Positions 53,174-63,600 of a DNA stretch of 64,000 nt are shown here, piece after piece. A program made the position numbers and the translations under genes. Position 1 is the first letter of the stretch; each line of letters opens with the position of its first letter. The DNA comes from Ascochyta rabiei (Eukaryota > Ascomycota > Dothideomycetes > Pleosporales > Didymellaceae), in NCBI RefSeq assembly GCF_004011695.2, contig NC_082425.1:248001-312000 (forward strand), given 5' to 3'. The notes beneath the pieces are model-generated. The model was not told where the DNA came from, searched no databases, and saw nothing but the letters and a program-made list of their open reading frames with translations.

Positions 53174-56100
53174 GGTGATGGTTGCGCCTCGATGGGACCA
53201 CTATCAAGAGCGTCTGTATGTCGTAATGACTCGTATTTCGACGAAGTGACCTGTCCAAGATACAGGAGAATGAAGTCTATTCCGCAAGCTACTGCTAATA
53301 GCGTAGTAAGGAGAAGTACGTTGTGTCCAATAGCAAAGAATGCCGCATGTATCGACGTGTGATCGGTACAAAGAGTGGAAGCACCAGCGATATTATGTGA
53401 TGCGTTCGATCGTGGTTGTGTTGTGTGATGTTGAGGGTACTAGGCAGTGAAGCTTGGCCTTGACTATTTTCAAAGCAACCACTGAGACACTTTGTGAGTA
53501 TAGCAGGTTGAGTGTATGTATGGAGTGGCAAGACGCACCAAAAGTAGAAAGAGTTGGAGAAGCGAGATATCAGTGCAGAATGGTGATGGTACAGTAGAAG
53601 GCTGCAGTGGGTTATGCAGGAGTCAGAGCCAATGAAGCATCTGCTTTGGGCCAGAAGGTGTGTGGGTGCCGCGAAGGGCCTGACTGTAGCCTGAAGTGCA
53701 CACCAAGTGGAGTAGGAGGATGAAAATCATGGGAAACCTGAGCGGCCATGTTTGCATAAAAAGACATTGGAACGGCCGGCCGCAATGACGGACTTGATGG
53801 GTTCAAGAGAAAGAGGCCGAGCGTTTTGGGGTCCGGTGGTGAATGGTTGCTGCACAGCCCGTACAGCCCCAACGGGCGCCTGAGCAGCGACCAGAAACTT
53901 GCCTGATCATGAAAGAGACGCACGGTGATACTCTAGAATGTGAGAGCGACAGAGTCTTCGAGCGGTCCCGAGCGATCCCGAGTGCCCGGTCAGTACGGTT
54001 GATAGCCAGATTGTCTCAGACTCGATGGGCAGCAATCGACGGCCCGTGTTGGAGCACACCACACCTGAGTTGCTATGAATAGTCGATGCCCAAATCAGTA
54101 CGAGACGCTTGTGGCTCTGATGCGACGCGCTCGAGCACATCAGGACGGCGGTTTGCCGTGACGTTGGTGATGCACAGGCCGCGTCTTCAGCTGCACAGTA
54201 GCTGGGTTGATGCGTGGAGGCTATGCGGTCATCCGCCCTTCACACATCCATGAGACCCGCCTGTCAGGGACGGAGGACTGGCGATTTGCTCGTCAGCGCC
54301 CAATGCCCGACCCATATTGGCCTGCTCAGGCACGCAAACTGACGATAGGCGTAGACGTGGATGAATGCAAAACGCTTGGCCTGTTCATTTGCTGGTGGGG
54401 CATGCAAGTGCTAGGTAGCGCACATCATCCGCAGCAATGTGTTCGCAGACCGCACCGGGGCACCGCGTCTTCAATTTCGAGGCTTTCGAAACAGCCGATT
54501 TTCCATTGCGAGCGCCCTCGTTGTCATGGCGTGTCAAATTGGCGCCTTTGTTCCCCTCGATCCGGATGTGCAAGGCAGCGTTGTGGGCGCGTGAGCAGCT
54601 GCTGCCTCGTTGCCTGGAGCCAGCCCATGTGGCTAAGGGCCGACTCCGTTGGACGATGAACGACCGTCCTTGAAACGCGTGCTCATCCAACGAACAGCAT
54701 CAGCATCAGAAACAAGACACAACCGATACACCGGCGCCTTCACGCGAGTGTGGCGATCGGTACTGTCACCTTGTCTACTGCTGTAATCCCAGGCAATCCC
54801 GGTTTCTTCGGCTTACAGCCTTGCCGGGCGGCCAGGGTCTACGCGTTCATGTGCGCGGGATATGGGGGCCACAACGCCCTGGCAACAAAGACGGAGTAAA
54901 CGCACACCCGATGCTTTCAAATCCAGCTTCTATCACCGCTCGACGTTCTCGCCGTGCATGGACTTGGCAAGCTGGACAGAACGAAGCTGCGCCACAGCGG
55001 CGTGCAGCCACGGTAGAGCACCCAGTCGTCAACACCGTCCTTACAAGATGTGCGCCATCGAATGGTCAGCAAAAGTCTATGTGGCGTAAAGAGATTTGGA
55101 TACGTTTGCAGACATGTGTGTATGACGGTCGTATTATGAATTGTCAAACTCAAGACACCGCCTCAAAGCCACACGGGCGGCCTGATGCGTGGCTCAGCAC
55201 ACCCTCGTTAGACGTCAAGATGCACCGATTATGGGTTGCACAACCACTCTGACCGCCTCTTTACACCGCAAGCCTCGGCTGTGTGGTATAGCGGGGTAGA
55301 GGATCCTGCTGGAGTCTGCTTCGCAGACACGTGTAGTGCGGAGTGGAGCCATGCCTGCGAACTGGTGCTTGCCCGGCGGATTCCTCAGCCTTGCGCCCAT
55401 GTCCGATGGGACGGAGTTTAGCAGTTGTACAGCGGCCGCATCGGAGATTCTGCGTGTTGGACAAAGAAAGCAGATAGGTATAGCAAGCGAGATTGCAGGA
55501 TCCGCCTCGGTATGGCTCGGTGTGGCTTGCGTGTGTTCTCTTTTGATCAACGAGAACCACGATCCACGAACAGACTATGCCACTCCCTCGTCTTCATAGC
55601 CTCACAGCCTTACAGCCTACCACCTACCCTCCCGGCAGCCTGTACCCCTGCATACCCTGCACACAATCTCACCCCCAGTCCAGCTGAGAACCAGGATCCA
55701 TCGAGGCGCGATCTAAGCCATTTTCCCTGCGCCCTGGACTTTCACGACATGCACCGTTTGTGTAACTACCGTCATGCACTGTCGAACAGCACGAGTCTTG
55801 CCGTCTAGTATTTCTACGACCTTGCCATCTTATAATTTTGTGGCTTTGTTATTTTACAGTTGTAGCCTTATTATCCCAACGTTCTGTAGCCTTACTATCC
55901 TAACGTTCTTTAGCCTTACTATCTTATCGTTTTACAATCCTATAACCTTAATTTTATAGTCTTAGCTTCACCTTTTCCTAATTCAAAGCTTTACTATCTT
56001 GCTATTTTATGGTTTAATTGTCTTATAGTGTTATAGTCTTATAGTTGTATAGTGTTATAGTCTTACAGACTTATAGTGTCCTAGTGTCATAGTGTCATAG

Positions 56101-56537
56101 TGTCATAGTGTCATAATAATAGTTCAATAGTCTTACAGTAACTCACAGCACAGAGATAAATCAACTATATCTAACTAAACCCACAGACTCCAGTATAACA
56201 CGTCTAAGTATCAACAGTCCAGTATAACACGTCTAGGTATCAACAGTCCAGTATAACACGTCTAGGTATCAACAGTCCAGTATAACACGTCTAAGTATCA
56301 ACAGTCCAGTATAAAACATCCAGGTATCAAGTCCAAGTTCAAAATTGAAGTCGCGGAGTGTGGTGCGCACGCGTGTGGATTGAATTTCTGGATGGGGCAC
56401 GGGGGGAGGGAAGCGAGTGTTTGAACAGGCCAGGGGAGTAGGTAGGATGCGGGATGAAAGATCAGAGTATGTGTGGGAAGAAATGGATGTACATTTTACT
56501 ACAATACAGGGGTAGGGATTTTGGGTGGGCTGGAAAA
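53174..56537. other. 3.4-kb gene-free region rich in tandem repeats
   Basis: 53.2-55.7 kb has only short overlapping ORFs with no domain content. From about 55.80 to 56.34 kb it turns AT-rich and repetitive: a ~24-bp unit (TAGCCTTACTATCCTAACGTTCT) at about 55862-55945, a 10-bp unit (TAGTGTCA type) at about 56030-56117, and the 29-bp array listed separately. Confidence 0.55.
56191..56336. repeat. 29-bp minisatellite, five copies
   Basis: Units of CAGTATAACACGTCTARGTATCAACAGTC start at 56191, 56220, 56249, 56278 and 56307, exactly 29 bp apart. Only the R position varies in the first four; the fifth is degenerate. Confidence 0.95.
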
Positions 56538-58235
56538 CTACTCGTCGGGACTCAGGGCGTCTGCGAGGCCAGGGAACCCTGGGGTGGGCTGCGCCCGGGC
56601 GGGGCTCTTGAGGAATTCTGTAAATTGCTGGCCCTTTGCGCTCATCTCGTCGAGCTCCTTGACGCCGCTGCGCTGGTTCTTGCGGGCGAAGCCAGTGAAG
56701 ACGCCAGGGGGGAAGGCACTGGCGTTGGCGGGGGTCTGGCGGTCGGCGCCTTCGCGGACAGGTGGCCTGTCGTCGAGCTCACCGCGGGCGACGGCAATTT
56801 CGGGCCCCGTGCTGCGGGTGAGCTTGATGTGGATGCGGCCGTCGTTTGTGACGGTGCCGAACTGGGGGTTGACGAGCACCTTCTTGCCGCCGGGGGTGTC
56901 GATGTCGATGGTCTCGACGTCGCGCACGCTGTTCATGTTTGCGCGGCTGGCCGAGTTGGTGTCGGTGGCGCGGAACTGGTCGTTTGCGACGAAGCCGGCG
57001 ACACCGAAGCGGGCGTACGTCTCCTTGGTGGTGCCCGTCTGCCTGGGCTGGATGACGCGGGCAGGGACCGGGGGCGCGCTGCCTTGCGGGCCGAGGATGG
57101 GGTGGGTGGCGAGGTAGGACTTTGTCCTGAGGTAGCCCAGGCCGGCCGAGGGGTGGGTGGACAGGGGCGAGGTGTCGTGGTCGAACTGGTACATTTCAAA
57201 GTCGCGGATGCTCACGTCGTCGGAGTAGGACTTGTACTTGAAGCGGATGGGGGGCAGGCGCAGGAAGGGCATGATGAGCTTGGTGACGAGCTTGGAGCCG
57301 AGGGGGTTGTTGGCCGTCTCCTTGCGCAGAGCGTTGATGCCGGCGGCGATGTCGGCGTCGGAGATGGCGGCCCACTCCTTCTCGCGGGCGGCCTGCCAGG
57401 CGTGGGCGTCGGCGGGGTCGATGGGCGCGAGGTCGCCGGAGCGCGAGGCGGCGAGCTGGCGGGTGGTGTAGATTTCATTCTTGACGAACTCGGTGAGGTA
57501 GGCGTCGAACTCGGCCTGGCGCTTGCCGATCTCGCGGGACAGGTAGGCGGTGAACTCGTCGGCGCTCTGGCCGGGCAGCCAGGGCCCGTCGTGCTTCCAG
57601 CGGCGGGCGTTGTGGACGTCGGGGTCGACGGGGGGCGGTTTGAAGGGGGTGAAGGGGGGGGTGGTGGTGGTGGTGGAAGAAGAAGAAGAAGAAGCAGAGC
57701 GACGTTCACGGGCGGCTTTGTTGTGCTTGAGCGCCTGCAGGTACAGGCCGTTCTCGTCCAGGCCCAGGGCGGTGTCGTAGCTGGTGGTGTCGTCGCGGTG
57801 CTCAAAGGCGCCCGAGGGTGGGGTGCCGGACAGGTCGTAGGCGCGCAGGTGGGCCATGCCCTTCATCATGGGCACGCCCATCTCCTCCCACTTCTGGCGG
57901 GTGCGCACGTGATCGGCGGCCGAGTCGAAGTCGGTGACGTGCTCGATGGTGTCGAGCTGGGTGACGCGCAGGACGGGGTCGCTGGTCTGCAGCAGCCGGG
58001 AGCGGGCAGGCAGGTTGCGCTTCAGGCCCCAGTCGCCGCGGGCCAGCGAGCTCTTGGTCGTCGCGATGGCCTGGTGGGTGGGGTAGGGCAGCGTCGCCGA
58101 CTCGGACGCCTTGGTCACGCCCGCGCCATTCGTCTCGCCCACGTTGGGGCGCGGCAGCGGGTTGGGCAGCGAGAAGAGGCGCGAGTTGCGCAGCAGGTGC
58201 GCCGTCGGGGACAGGCTCTGGCGGCGGAGGGCCAT
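56538..58235 (-). CDS. MRP51: Mitochondrial small-subunit ribosomal protein Mrp51 (bS1m)
   Basis: Single exon, 565 residues from the ATG at 58235, which begins MALRRQSLSPTAHLLRNSRLF, an Arg/Ser-rich amphipathic presequence; the frame further upstream is low-complexity and has no family similarity. Conserved blocks typical of fungal Mrp51: TKSSLARGDWGLKRNLP, RVTQLDTIEHVTDFDSAADH, KWEEMGVPM, FAAYL-like ADEFTAYLSREIGKRQ, LPPIRFKYKSYSDD, HPSAGLGYLRTKSYLATHP and the C-terminal DGRIHIKLT. A Ser/Thr/Pro run (about 195-215) interrupts the middle and makes the protein longer than yeast Mrp51 (about 340 residues), as in other filamentous fungi. In yeast it is a mitoribosomal small-subunit protein needed for translation of mitochondrial mRNAs. 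A long open frame on the opposite strand is a GC artefact. Confidence 0.88.
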   Translation of the reverse strand: MALRRQSLSPTAHLLRNSRLFSLPNPLPRPNVGETNGAGVTKASESATLPYPTHQAIATTKSSLARGDWGLKRNLPARSRLLQTSDPVLRVTQLDTIEHVTDFDSAADHVRTRQKWEEMGVPMMKGMAHLRAYDLSGTPPSGAFEHRDDTTSYDTALGLDENGLYLQALKHNKAARERRSASSSSSSTTTTTPPFTPFKPPPVDPDVHNARRWKHDGPWLPGQSADEFTAYLSREIGKRQAEFDAYLTEFVKNEIYTTRQLAASRSGDLAPIDPADAHAWQAAREKEWAAISDADIAAGINALRKETANNPLGSKLVTKLIMPFLRLPPIRFKYKSYSDDVSIRDFEMYQFDHDTSPLSTHPSAGLGYLRTKSYLATHPILGPQGSAPPVPARVIQPRQTGTTKETYARFGVAGFVANDQFRATDTNSASRANMNSVRDVETIDIDTPGGKKVLVNPQFGTVTNDGRIHIKLTRSTGPEIAVARGELDDRPPVREGADRQTPANASAFPPGVFTGFARKNQRSGVKELDEMSAKGQQFTEFLKSPARAQPTPGFPGLADALSPDE

Positions 58236-59070
58236 GGCGATGCGACAGCCGCGGGCGGGGGCGTCAAGGGCGGCCGAGGTAGAGAGGGCGTGAAGTGGAG
58301 AGGGCGAGAGGGCGTGCGGGCGTGCGGGCGTGAAGGGCAGCCCTGGAGTTTCTCGCCGTGCATGCATGCATGCATGGGCACCTTCAATTTGAGCTGCTGG
58401 TCCATGCGCACTCCCGCTCTCCGCTCCCACCACTCCACGCCACGCCGCGCCACGCCACGCCACGACCACGACCACGTCCAGCATCATTCGCGTTTGTGAC
58501 TATGGTTGAATCGTACTCCATCCACGTAACATGCACACACGCGGGCCTCTACACGCACATGTGCATTTCAGCACTTTTATTTCTGTACTTTTGCACTTGT
58601 ACGCTTCTGTCCGTTTCCACTTGCACTTCAGCACTCCAGCACTGCACTCCAGCACTTCAGCACTCCACTTCAGCACTCCAGCACTCCCATTTTTGCACTT
58701 GTCACACCCACAGGACTGGACCTGCTGGACCTCCACTCCGCGTCCCGTCTCGTCCCGTTGCTCGCCGAGCTTGTCTGCTCCAGCTCTCGTCTTTGGACCG
58801 TCCACCAGACGTGCGTATTCTTCATCGTGCTTCGTGGGTCGTGCTGTGATGCGTGGTGTACTCTATGGTACGCTGTAGGATGCGTGATTTGTGATTGGTC
58901 ATCTGCAATCTGCGCTCTGTGAGCGTATTCTGTCGTCTGCGCTGTGAGGCGTAGTCTGTCGTCTGCGCTGTGAGGCGTAGTTTGTCATCTGCGCTGTGAG
59001 GCGTAGTCTTTCGTCTGCGCTGTGAGGCGTAGTCTGTCGTCTGCGCTGTGAGGCGTGATAGGGGATGCGC
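58236..59070. other. Intergenic with repeat arrays, MRP51 upstream / RTR1 3' side
   Basis: Low-complexity CACTCCAGCA-type repeats at about 58595-58695 and a 26-bp array next to the RTR1 stop. CATGCATGCATGCATG lies at 58359-58375. No gene supported. Confidence 0.55.
58930..59057. repeat. 26-bp minisatellite, five copies, abutting the RTR1 3' end
   Basis: Units of GTCTGTCGTCTGCGCTGTGAGGCGTA at exact 26-bp spacing (TGCGCTG at 58938, 58964, 58990, 59016, 59042). The array ends about 13 bp before the RTR1 stop codon, so it lies in its 3' UTR. Confidence 0.93.
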
Positions 59071-59976
59071 TCACCCAGGCAAATGCTTGTCCCAGTCCTG
59101 CGCGTCGTCTTCCTCGTCTTCCGCCTCTTCCGCCTCTTCCGCCTCTTCTCGCCGATTGTGGCGCGGAATGTGGCCTTCAATGGCCATGGTCGAGCCGGCA
59201 GGCAGCGAGGGCGGCTGCGGAGGCGCCTGGCTGGACGCCCGCTCGGTGATGGTGTCTCGAACCAGACTGTCGTTGGCCTTGGTCACGCCGCCTGGCTTCT
59301 CGCCCCGCTCCCGGGCCAGCTCCGCGGCGGCATCGTCGTGTGCAGCCCAGGCAGCGTCCACATCGTCCTCGTCGTGCGCCTTGGCGGGCGCGGGAGCAGC
59401 GCGTGGCTTCGTCCGCACCGGCAGCGTCGCACGCAGCTCGTGCGCATTCTCCACCAGGAGCTCCATTTTCTCGCCGTGGCCGGCCGAGCGCAGCCAGGCA
59501 GGCTCCTCGTTGAGCTGCACCTTGACGTACAGCGCCCGCTTGGCGCAGTCGTCGGAGCACCACACCTCGAGCACCTTGCGGTCTACAATCTCGACGCCGC
59601 GGTCCGTGTCGACAAACTGCTTCTTGGCCGTCGAGCGGGCGCGGGCCTTGGGCTTGGGGCACAGGGCATAGCCGCACTTGCCGGCGATGTTGCGCTCCTC
59701 GATCAGCGCATCGTAGTCGGCAGGCTGGAAGGCGGCCACCGTCTCTTCAAACGCGCGCGCGTCGGCGGGCGAGGGGCGCTGGGCGTCGGCGTGTGGCGAG
59801 GAGGGAAACTCCATGAGGGTCAGGATGCCGTCGAGCACCTGGGCCTCGACGGCCTTGCGCTGCTCGAGGATGTTGGCATGGTGCAGGGCCACGTCTAGGT
59901 GGCGCTGGTTCACCGGCTCCCCGTTGCGCTCTGGGGCGGGGGCGTGAGTCTTTTTGAGGATCGACTTGGGCGGCAT
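59071..59976 (-). CDS. RTR1: RNA polymerase II CTD phosphatase Rtr1/RPAP2 family
   Basis: Atypical phosphatase that acts on Ser5-phosphorylated CTD repeats of RNA polymerase II and also takes part in polymerase import. Single exon, 301 residues from the ATG at 59976. The RTR1-type zinc domain is about 75-165: Cys101 and Cys106 in GKCGYALCPKP, then VDTDRGVEIVDRK, then Cys140 and Cys144 in EVWCSDDCAKRALYVKVQL, giving the C-x4-C...C-x3-C set of the family. A helical N-terminus (LDVALHHANILEQRKAVEAQVLDGI) precedes it. The C-terminal ~130 residues are Ala/Glu/Asp-rich and disordered with an acidic run (EEAEEAEEAEDEEDDAQDWDKHLPG). Same strand as MRP51; divergent from the SH3 gene. Confidence 0.92.
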   Translation of the reverse strand: MPPKSILKKTHAPAPERNGEPVNQRHLDVALHHANILEQRKAVEAQVLDGILTLMEFPSSPHADAQRPSPADARAFEETVAAFQPADYDALIEERNIAGKCGYALCPKPKARARSTAKKQFVDTDRGVEIVDRKVLEVWCSDDCAKRALYVKVQLNEEPAWLRSAGHGEKMELLVENAHELRATLPVRTKPRAAPAPAKAHDEDDVDAAWAAHDDAAAELARERGEKPGGVTKANDSLVRDTITERASSQAPPQPPSLPAGSTMAIEGHIPRHNRREEAEEAEEAEDEEDDAQDWDKHLPG

Positions 59977-60663
59977 GGCGCGTGGTCATCGGTGGTCGGT
60001 GGCGGTCGTCGTCGATGGTCAGTCGTCGTCGGTCGTCGAGCGAACGACGGCTTGGGCGGGCCATGTGCATGTGCAGAGAACCGCCAAGCAGCAACGCAGC
60101 CAAGCACAGGCCCCGAGGGGCTCCCATGCCCGGATGAATCGTGGCGTGCGTGCGTGCCTGCCCTGCCTGCCCTGCCTGCACTTGCATGACGAAGCCCCCG
60201 GCACCGCCAGCTGCCGCTTTTGTACCACGCAAGCAGCCCTCCCCTCGACCACGACCGCCTCCACCACCACGACCACGACCGCCACGACCGCCGCCTCCAC
60301 CACCTCCACCACCTCCACGACCACGACCACCTCCTCCTCCTCGCCCGCCAGCTCCACGGGGCCCAGCATCCAGCTTCCCCCCGTGCACGCTCCCGGCGCA
60401 GCCCCATTGCACCCTCGCCCGGCAACTGCGTCATTCGGCAAGCACCGCCAGCTTCCACTCGCACTAGGCCCGCCGCTCCGCCCGCAGCACCGCCCGCCCG
60501 CCCTCCCCTCCCTCCCTCCCTCCCTCCTCTTGCCGCGACCACCCCCCAGCTGCCCCACCCCACCACCGCTGCACCACCGCTGCACCACGCGCCGCCTGGC
60601 GGAGAGTCCTCTACCTGCCCTCCCTGAGCGTCCTGCAGCTGTGCGCCGCCATTGGCCCCCACC
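59977..60663. promoter_or_regulatory. Divergent promoter region RTR1 / BBC1, microsatellite-rich
   Basis: 687 bp. Includes (CCA/CGA)n-type trinucleotide runs at about 60245-60350 and CCCT runs at about 60495-60530, giving strong strand bias and spurious long ORFs on both strands. No TATA box. No gene supported. Confidence 0.5.
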
Positions 60664-63600
60664 ATGTACCGAGTCAAGGCCGTCTACGACTACGCGTCGC
60701 CCCACGACGACGATCTGAGCTTCGCCAATGGCCAGATCATCACCGTCACAGAGGAGGAGGACGCCGACTGGTACGTCGGCGAGTACACCGACGACGCCGG
60801 CACCAAGCACGAGGGCCTCTTCCCCCGCAACTTCGTCGAGAGGTACGAGCCGCAACCCCCGCCGCGGCCCAACCGGGCATCGCGACACCAGCCATTGGAC
60901 CCCCCGCCCGCAGAGCCCGCACCGCCCACGCCTGTCGTCCCGCAACAGAAACTCGAGCCTGGGCCTGAGCCGGAGCAGGAGCCGCTGCCGGAGCCGGAGC
61001 AGGACCAGCAGCCTGTGCAGCACGACGCGCCTCGAGCTTCCAAGCCCCAGCCTCCGCCGCTGCAGGTGCCTCCCACAGAGTCCAAGGCCGGGCCATCGCC
61101 TCTATCGCCCCTCTCACCTCGCTCTGCGCAGGCCCAGAGCCAGGCCCAAAGCATCAAGTCGCCCGAGGACGTGCAGTCTCCAGCCGAAGCCTCCCGGGCG
61201 GCTGCCGCTGCGAAAAAGGCACCCCCGCCCATTGCCGCAAAGTCAAACGCTTTCCGCGACCGCATTGCTGCCTTCAACCAGCCCGCCGCTGCTCCCATCC
61301 AGCCCTTCAAGTCAGCAGCCCCGCCGCCCACCTTCGTCAAGAAGCCCTTCGTCGCACCTCCGCCGAGCCGCAACGCCTACGTCCCTCCCCCCAAGGAGGC
61401 CCCGCAACTCAAGACGTACAGGCGTGAGGAAGACCCGGACGTGGCCGATCGTCAGGCCCAGGACCAGGAGGCCGCTGAAAAGTCGGGTCTGACCGGCAGC
61501 ACCGCCCCAGCCACAAACGAGGCCGAGGAAGGGCCCAAGCTGAGTCTGAAGGAGCGCATTGCCCTCCTCCAGAAGCAGCAGCAGGAACAGGCCGAGCGAG
61601 CCGCGGCTGCCCTGCACAAGGAAAAGCCCAAGCGACCCGCCCAGCGGAAGCGGCTGGAGTCGCACGAAGGCCTGGCGGAAGACAGCGAAGACACCGACCT
61701 CGAGAAGGTGGTCAGCGCAGGCTCCACCACGCGTGCCTCCACCGACCACGCCCACCCTCCTCGGCCGCCGCACGACTTCAAGGCCCCAGAGTCGCACCAA
61801 CACGATCGCGAGATCCTCAGTGACGCCAATGACGCCGATCACTCCGGCGCCGGCGAGACCGAAGACCAAGATGGCGACTCCACCAGCGTCGAGGGCGACG
61901 AAAAGCGATCCCTCACCCATCAGCCACCGCTTCCGTCGAGAGCGCCTGCTGCACCTGCGGGAGAGCCCAATCTCGGCGACGAGCAGGACGTTGCAAATGA
62001 AGACGAGGACGAGGACGAGGACGAGGAAGACGAAATGGACGCAGAGACGAGGCGCAAGCTAGAGCTGCGAGAGCGCATGGCCAAGATGAGCGGTGGCATG
62101 GGCATGCCTGGAATGTTTGGCGGCATTCCCATGGGCGGTCTCCCCCCCAAGAAGAAGAAGTCGACCGGCGACAAGAAGGTGGACGAGAGCGAAGAACCCC
62201 ACGTGCCGCAGCAGCGAGTTGCCATGTTTCCTATGCCCGGCATGCCCTCTGTCAAAAGCCCAGAGCAGGAGAACAGACAGCTGGCCGTTGAGAAAGAGGA
62301 CGAGGCCTACCACCCGGTGACGGGGACGCATGCAGCCGACGAGGTACCAGACGTTGAGGACGTGACGCCAAAAGCAATCTCAAGGACACCCACAGGCGAG
62401 AGCGCTCCCCACACCCCACACGATAGTAAGCTTTTCATCCCTCGCAAGCCCGTCAACGCCTGCGCTCGACCACTGCTCGACCACTTTCAGCTGCCATCTT
62501 CAGAGACTGTGTCAAAAACCTACACGGCTTTTGATGGCGTTTCCGAGTATGTCATGACTGTCAGCGTGTCCAGTAGGTCCTGTCGTGATTGACTGCGTGG
62601 TGCGAGATTCGTGATGATTGGATTGCTGACATCGTGTAGGACGGCCGGCTCCTCCACCTGTACCAAGCGCTGAACGCTCAGCGCCTCCAGTGCCTGGCGC
62701 CTGTACGTGTCAGCCGTCACCGCACGAACGTCCGGTTTGCTGACAATCATGCTAGCTCGACCGATCCCACCGCCTCTACCATCCATCGCTTCTCCAGGCC
62801 CAGGTTCAGAGTCTGGTGACGAGTTGACGGATGCCGGTGCACATGCAATGTCCCCCAGGAGCCCACCTCCTCCATTCCCAGCACCCTCGAAGCGTGCTTC
62901 CTACTTCAACGGGGAGGATCAGACACCAGACTCGCCGGACAGACGTGTGCCCCCTATTCCCCTGGCGAGTCCAACTTCACCATCCTCTACTCGGCTGCCA
63001 CCTCCTCCACCTCCCACGGCAGCGCCTCCTGCGCATCGCGCTGAGCTCCCGTCCAGGAAGCTCGACCGTAACGAGGGTGAAACGGACTACGAAGGCGATT
63101 ACGATACCGACATTGCCTCGGGAGACACCCACAAGGATGCCCTGAAGTCCCACGCCCGCGAGCAGAGCCTGGACGCTAGTACCATGGGTGGATCACCTGT
63201 CATACCGCATGGTATCCCGCCGCTGCCTCCAACGGCCCCTCGTGCTGTACCTCCCCCTCCACCACACCATCCCCAGAGTAGACCCTCTATGGATGCTCCT
63301 CGCGGGGCACCTCCTCTTCCACCTGTACCGCCACCTACTCGTGCCTTGGGTGAGGACGATGAGGACTACGACCCTTACCGGTACACAGCTCCTCCTGCGA
63401 TCTCCCCGCCCGCTGGAGCACCGCCTGTACCAAGGGGAATGCCCCCTCCCCCTCAGAGCCAGCCGCCCCCACCCCAAAGCCGTCCGCCACCACCCATGCC
63501 GCCAGCGGCGCCTCCGATCCCGCAACACCAACAGGCCGAATCATCCGAAGATGATGACTTGTACGAAGCCCCCCCTCCCAGAAAATCCCACGACCGGCCC

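Noticed and set aside
53843..55808. Several 80-150-codon ORFs on both strands
   Set aside because: They overlap each other in all frames, are rich in Arg/Cys/Ser and lack domains, splice continuity or promoter signals.
56454..58499. 681-codon plus-strand ORF
   Set aside because: It lies antisense to MRP51; the minus strand carries clear Mrp51 motifs, while the plus translation is Gly/Val/Ala-rich shadow sequence caused by GC bias.
60019..61023. 334-codon minus-strand ORF over the RTR1/BBC1 spacer and the SH3 exon
   Set aside because: It is a low-complexity translation of CCA/CGG-type repeats and antisense of the SH3 domain; no domain and no promoter.
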